From assembly GCA_023134955.1 (NCBI GenBank), contig JAGLUC010000122.1:1-10387 (forward strand): a stretch of 10,387 nucleotides of DNA. Direction: 5' to 3'. A program made the translations under genes and the position numbers. The DNA comes from Methylococcales bacterium (GTDB lineage Bacteria > Pseudomonadota > Gammaproteobacteria > Methylococcales > Methylomonadaceae). Below, one piece after another: positions 7,203-10,387 of this stretch (within the stretch, counting starts at the first letter, position 1; every line of letters starts with the position of its first letter). Below the pieces are notes generated by a model. The model worked only from the letters and a program-made list of their open reading frames with translations. It made no database searches and was not told the DNA's origin.

Positions 7203-8018
7203 ATGAATTTATCTTACGCAGATAATCTTATGCACCTCGTTGACCAGCTTGAAATTCCCTATCTTTATGAGCGATCATTTAAGGTCAGCCAGCAATCTTT
7301 TTTAACCAATCGGTTTTTAATTACAATAAATAAAAAACTATTGCAGCCAGATACCTGGCCGATACTTTTATCGATCACTAAGGCGATGAATATGCCTCAA
7401 ATTTATGAAGAATCTATCCAGGACAAGCTAAGTAATGCGAATTTTATTCATTTGGGTTTTGAGCAACAAGAGGATAGCTGTCTGTGTAAAATTTATTTAG
7501 AATTTCCCCAGCAATTTCAGAACGCCTTAAAATCAAACTGTGCTCATAGTGAGCATATATTGTTGCACTTGGCTTTTAAATGGGACGTGTTCAAAAATAG
7601 TAAGCACTCGATAGCGACTTACCATTGCCAACCTTTTTTAACGTTAGAGGCAATGAGAGAGCGATTTGCAACGGTAACTAATCTAGCTAAAAATGGCATT
7701 ATTACTAACTTGGGTAAACAGCTATTAACACTTGCAAATACCCAGATTACGGAACGGCAAATATTTTTTATTGATGTTGCAGAGCAAGAAAACGCTAGGC
7801 GATCTTTTGACATCAATGTATACGATGCAAATATTACCCTAGAAAATATTGAAAACATATTGCTACCGGCTTTGCTCAAGTTTAATATTCCTACTAAACA
7901 GTGGAAAGAATTCTTGGAGTCAGTGAAGCACCATCACCTAGGGCATTTATCCGGTGGTATAGGGCGTAACGAAAAAGAGTTTTTTAGTGTTTTTTATGGT
8001 GTAGAAAATCGTGGCTGA
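7203..8018 (+). CDS. Unrecognised 271-residue protein of the methyltransferase/radical SAM cluster (protein A)
   Basis: I do not recognise the family. The protein is soluble, with no signal peptide or membrane segment. It alternates beta-like stretches (FIHLGFEQ, CLCKIYLEF at 93-101, LLHLAFKWD at 120-128, ATYHCQPFL at 138-146, RQIFFIDV at 185-192, SFDINVYD at 201-208) with helices. It ends in a glycine-rich GHLSGGIGRN (247-256) followed by EFFSVFYGVE. The repeated beta/helix units with strand ends such as KIYLEF and FKWD recall barrel folds of the ABBA prenyltransferase kind, but that is only a visual impression. Its C-terminal third and the CKIYLEF region appear distantly similar to the next gene's product. 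The ATG lies 4 bases after the methyltransferase stop and has only a weak ribosome site (AAAAGA), suggesting coupling. The tail overlaps the next gene by 8 bases. Confidence 0.8.
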   Translation: MNLSYADNLMHLVDQLEIPYLYERSFKVSQQSFLTNRFLITINKKLLQPDTWPILLSITKAMNMPQIYEESIQDKLSNANFIHLGFEQQEDSCLCKIYLEFPQQFQNALKSNCAHSEHILLHLAFKWDVFKNSKHSIATYHCQPFLTLEAMRERFATVTNLAKNGIITNLGKQLLTLANTQITERQIFFIDVAEQENARRSFDINVYDANITLENIENILLPALLKFNIPTKQWKEFLESVKHHHLGHLSGGIGRNEKEFFSVFYGVENRG

Positions 8019-8883
8019 GGTAAATGTGAACAGCGTAAATAACATAGAACTGACAACTGCTCAGGATGTTTTTTTTGATTTTTGTTTATGGGAATATCAG
8101 CCGATTCCTCCCTTTATTGATAAATACCGCTCTATTAACTTGCTGTATAACTCTTTTGACATAGCAGGAGTGGATCAATCAATTTATGATGTTTGTCAGG
8201 CTATTCGTAAAGGAATAGGGACGGATAAAACCGTTTGGGGGGTTAAGTTAGTTGACGGTAAGCTTTGTTGGGAGCTTTATTTTTATGATTATAAGCGCCT
8301 GCAGCGAGAGCTATCGATAAACCGGTTAAATGAAATTCTACGGCCTTTTATGGCGTGCGATTTGGAGTATTCGGAGGATCGGCCTTACTTTATGTTTTCA
8401 ATTGATCTTGCTGAGAAATTGGCACCCTTGGAAAAAATTGAAATTTATGTGGGTAATATTGGTTGCACGGTATCTTCTGGAGTCAGTTACGCGCTAACTA
8501 AAGATGACCTGGTGTTTGACAATCTTTATTATTTTTTTGATGCCAAAAAAGAGATGGAGCAGATAAAAGGGAAAATTGCGAGTTCTGCCTATTTAGATCT
8601 ATGCGGGCTTGATATGGCATCTATCTTATGGTCTGAGTTGAGTGATTGTAAATGTATTGTTGTTGCAAATAAGCGTTATAGTGATGGTATTTATTACTCA
8701 GGCATCACCATAGAGCAGCTGACTCTTTTTCTTAGGCGGCTGGAATATCCTCAACAAATTATTGATTATGTAGAAAGCAATAAATCGAAACTTGATCATA
8801 TGTTTTATGATGTTGGAGTAGATTATCGAATGGAAGCTGGGCAGGTAAAAATACTGAAGAGCAGTTATTATGGTATTTTTTAA
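8011..8883 (+). CDS. Unrecognised 290-residue protein of the cluster, probable distant homologue of protein A (protein B)
   Basis: No family is recognised. The protein is cytoplasmic by appearance (no signal, no membrane helix), acidic and rich in aromatics. Visible stretches are VWGVKLVDGKLCWELYFYDY (75-94), YFMFSIDL (126-133), EIYVGNIGC (144-152), CKCIVVANKRY (213-223), SDGIYYSGITIEQL (224-237) and a closing DVGVDYRMEAGQVKILKSSY (267-286) followed by YGIF. The VWGVKL...ELYFYDY unit and the ending match the order and pattern of HLGF...KIYLEF and SGGIGRN...FSVFYGV in protein A, which suggests ancient duplication and perhaps a heterodimer. There are two possible starts. GTG 8011 overlaps the previous stop by 8 bases. 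GTG 8026 has the better ribosome site (GAGG at 8017-8020) and would give 285 residues. Both are shown as undecided; the longer is listed. The function is unknown. Confidence 0.8.
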   Translation: MAEVNVNSVNNIELTTAQDVFFDFCLWEYQPIPPFIDKYRSINLLYNSFDIAGVDQSIYDVCQAIRKGIGTDKTVWGVKLVDGKLCWELYFYDYKRLQRELSINRLNEILRPFMACDLEYSEDRPYFMFSIDLAEKLAPLEKIEIYVGNIGCTVSSGVSYALTKDDLVFDNLYYFFDAKKEMEQIKGKIASSAYLDLCGLDMASILWSELSDCKCIVVANKRYSDGIYYSGITIEQLTLFLRRLEYPQQIIDYVESNKSKLDHMFYDVGVDYRMEAGQVKILKSSYYGIF

Positions 8884-8894
8884 GACTTAAAATC

Positions 8895-9812
8895 ATGGGC
8901 TACTTTAATCACCAAGAATATGTCTCCATCACTATGGAGTTCCGGTGCAACCTCAAGTGTATTCATTGCATGATTGAAGGCACCATGGATGAATTAAAAC
9001 CACAGTCGCTGGATGAATTCAATCAGTTATTGCAAGAAAATAGCGAACATAAGCACTGGAAAGGTTTGATTCTGACAGGTTCAGAAATCACGCTTAGAAA
9101 AGACCTTCCCGAACTCGTTTACCAAGCTAAAAAATCAGGCTTTCAGCATGTACGCATCCAAACACATGGTATGCATTTGGCACAGAATAATTTTTGCAAA
9201 ATACTGCTGGATGCAGGCGTGGATGAATTTTTTGTTAGTGTTGCCGGGAGTGATGCGCTAACGCATGATGAAATTACAGAAGTCTCAGGCTCTTTTGACA
9301 AGATGATGCAAGGACTTGAGCACTTAGATGTTCATCCACATGTATCGCTGATTACTAATACCGTGGTAACAGAAAAAAGTTACCGTTTATTGCCGAATAT
9401 TACTAAAAGATTGCTGCAATTTAAACAATTAGTACAAATTGAGTTTTGGATTTATTGGCCAATGACTGAGCATGATTCTAAAAATCTGATTGCATCTTAT
9501 GGGGATATGCTTCCGTATTTGTTGCAAGCGGTAGAACTAGCGAAAGAGCATAGTGTAGCCATAGAAATTAAGAATTTTCCTGAGTGTATGCTTGGAGACA
9601 GTGGCAGTTTGCTCCACAATGATCAACCTCAATTATATATAGATCCTGAATTCTGGACTCAATTTATGCGTAATGGTTTTTACCAATGCGCTTATCGTGA
9701 GCAATGTGCTTCTAGTCAATGTCTAGGACTAAATACGGCTTATATAGAGAAATATGGATTAGAGGAGGACTTGTTGCAGCCGTTAGCAAAATCCGAGCAG
9801 ACAGCTAACTAA
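8895..9812 (+). CDS. Radical SAM enzyme with a putative auxiliary Fe-S cluster
   Basis: The 305-residue protein carries the radical SAM signature CNLKCIHC (C18, C22, C25), which binds the [4Fe-4S] cluster that cleaves SAM to a 5'-deoxyadenosyl radical. The usual GGE-type SAM-amine motif appears as TGSEITL (61-67), with Ser in place of the second Gly. HVRIQTHG (85-92) and FFVSVAGSD (112-120) fit later barrel strands. The C-terminal region has four more cysteines: C231 (FPECMLGD), C265, C271 and C276 (QCAYREQCASSQCLG). Their spacing suggests a second, SPASM/twitch-like cluster. Such enzymes modify peptides or small molecules; the substrate is unknown here. ATG 8895 starts 11 bases after protein B's stop with almost no Shine-Dalgarno sequence, so expression may rely on coupling. 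The stop overlaps the convergent kinase-like gene's stop by 8 bases. Confidence 0.9.
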   Translation: MGYFNHQEYVSITMEFRCNLKCIHCMIEGTMDELKPQSLDEFNQLLQENSEHKHWKGLILTGSEITLRKDLPELVYQAKKSGFQHVRIQTHGMHLAQNNFCKILLDAGVDEFFVSVAGSDALTHDEITEVSGSFDKMMQGLEHLDVHPHVSLITNTVVTEKSYRLLPNITKRLLQFKQLVQIEFWIYWPMTEHDSKNLIASYGDMLPYLLQAVELAKEHSVAIEIKNFPECMLGDSGSLLHNDQPQLYIDPEFWTQFMRNGFYQCAYREQCASSQCLGLNTAYIEKYGLEEDLLQPLAKSEQTAN

Positions 9813-10386
9813 TGTTATCTTGAATAAACTGATATGCCTTTGCGTGTATATCTTCGGTATTGTTAGTGGCGAAAATTTGAATGTTAGCAGTTGGCCTTAC
9901 TTGCTGTTGCTGAATATGCAAGGTTTTACTGACAAATTGTATGTAATTATTAATATAATTATCCATCCATTCACAGTGTTTTTTAACGTCAGTAATTGCT
10001 TCCTTGGAAAACTGAGGGTTATTGATATGATTGAACATTTGTAAGTTACTGCTTTTAATGGTTCTTGCAAAAGCAACGTCCAGAGGCGTATCTAACCAGA
10101 TAAGCTGGCCAATATATTGACCTGTGGCTTGGTGGGCATATCCAAAAAGAGTTTCGAAAAATATGATGGGAGTTGCTTTAATAGTTTCGCCAGTGATGGG
10201 GTTGTTTATTGCTTGCCCTTGTTTGAGAGAAGCTAGATCTGTAGCAAGCTGTGGCAACTGAAATGTATTGTAATTGGCACCCGCATCTATCCAGGCCATT
10301 ATCTCTTCAGGTGATTGCTGAACAACGGTTTGATAATGGTCAAACAATATAAAACTGGCACTGTTGAACGCTTGAGACAAGGTCTT
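9805..10386 (-). CDS. P-loop kinase-like protein, 5' partial (cut by window edge)
   Basis: The minus-strand frame runs off the right edge. The last in-window codons read K-T-L-S-Q-A-F, which fits the end of a Walker A motif (GKT) whose start lies outside, so the TTG at 10380 is probably not the true start. Downstream SFILFDHYQ fits the strand and acidic residue after the P-loop in uridine kinase-like enzymes. KATPIIFFETLFGYA and QLIWLDTPLDVAFARTIK match the later Walker-B-like strand and the 'D-x-P-x-D-x-x-x-x-R' strand/helix of that superfamily. The helical C-terminus ends in AYQFIQDN. It probably phosphorylates a small molecule or nucleoside, but the substrate is unknown. It is convergent to the radical SAM gene with stops overlapping by 8 bases (TAG at 9807-9805). 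Whether it belongs to the same pathway is unclear. Confidence 0.65.
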   Translation of the reverse strand, partial: KTLSQAFNSASFILFDHYQTVVQQSPEEIMAWIDAGANYNTFQLPQLATDLASLKQGQAINNPITGETIKATPIIFFETLFGYAHQATGQYIGQLIWLDTPLDVAFARTIKSSNLQMFNHINNPQFSKEAITDVKKHCEWMDNYINNYIQFVSKTLHIQQQQVRPTANIQIFATNNTEDIHAKAYQFIQDNIS

Positions 10387-10387
10387 T

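Noticed and set aside
9820..10044. A 74-residue plus-strand frame after the radical SAM gene (starts MNKLICLCVYIF) as a precursor peptide
   Set aside because: It lies wholly antisense to the kinase-like gene, begins with TTG, has no ribosome site, and has no recognisable leader/core layout.

Overview
The window is AT-rich double-stranded bacterial DNA. ProA, NadD and RsfS follow the order known from Pseudomonas and relatives, and a FlgP-like/FlgT pair of the polar-flagellum H ring follows them, so a motile gammaproteobacterium is the best guess. I cannot name a genus.

Left part (1-5469, plus strand, housekeeping). The window opens inside a membrane-anchored endonuclease/exonuclease/phosphatase-family gene. 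A 328-base gap follows, with a weak terminator-like hairpin and a good sigma70-type promoter. Then come proA (proline synthesis), nadD (NAD synthesis), rsfS (ribosome silencing), a FlgP/LPP20-type lipoprotein and flgT. In the Pseudomonas arrangement rlmH follows rsfS; here the flagellar pair takes that place.

Boundary (5470-6133). This stretch has no intact gene. It holds the decayed C-terminal half of an IS630-family transposase on the minus strand, with frameshifts and three internal TGA codons. Its original stop codon lies only 19 bases beyond the flgT stop.

Right part (6134-9812, plus strand, accessory). A tight four-gene run encodes a COMT-type SAM-dependent O-methyltransferase, two unrecognised proteins (271 and about 290 residues), and a radical SAM enzyme with extra C-terminal cysteines. 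Gene junctions are +4 bases, an 8-base overlap and +11 bases, so one transcript is likely. The two unknown proteins look like distant homologues of each other. Together the four genes suggest a small biosynthetic or modification pathway using two kinds of SAM chemistry. The product is unknown and no precursor peptide is visible.

Right edge (9805-10387, minus strand). A convergent gene, cut off at its 5' end, encodes a P-loop kinase-like protein. Its stop overlaps the stop of the radical SAM gene by 8 bases. The most interesting part of the window is the methyltransferase/unknown pair/radical SAM cluster next to the fossil transposon.
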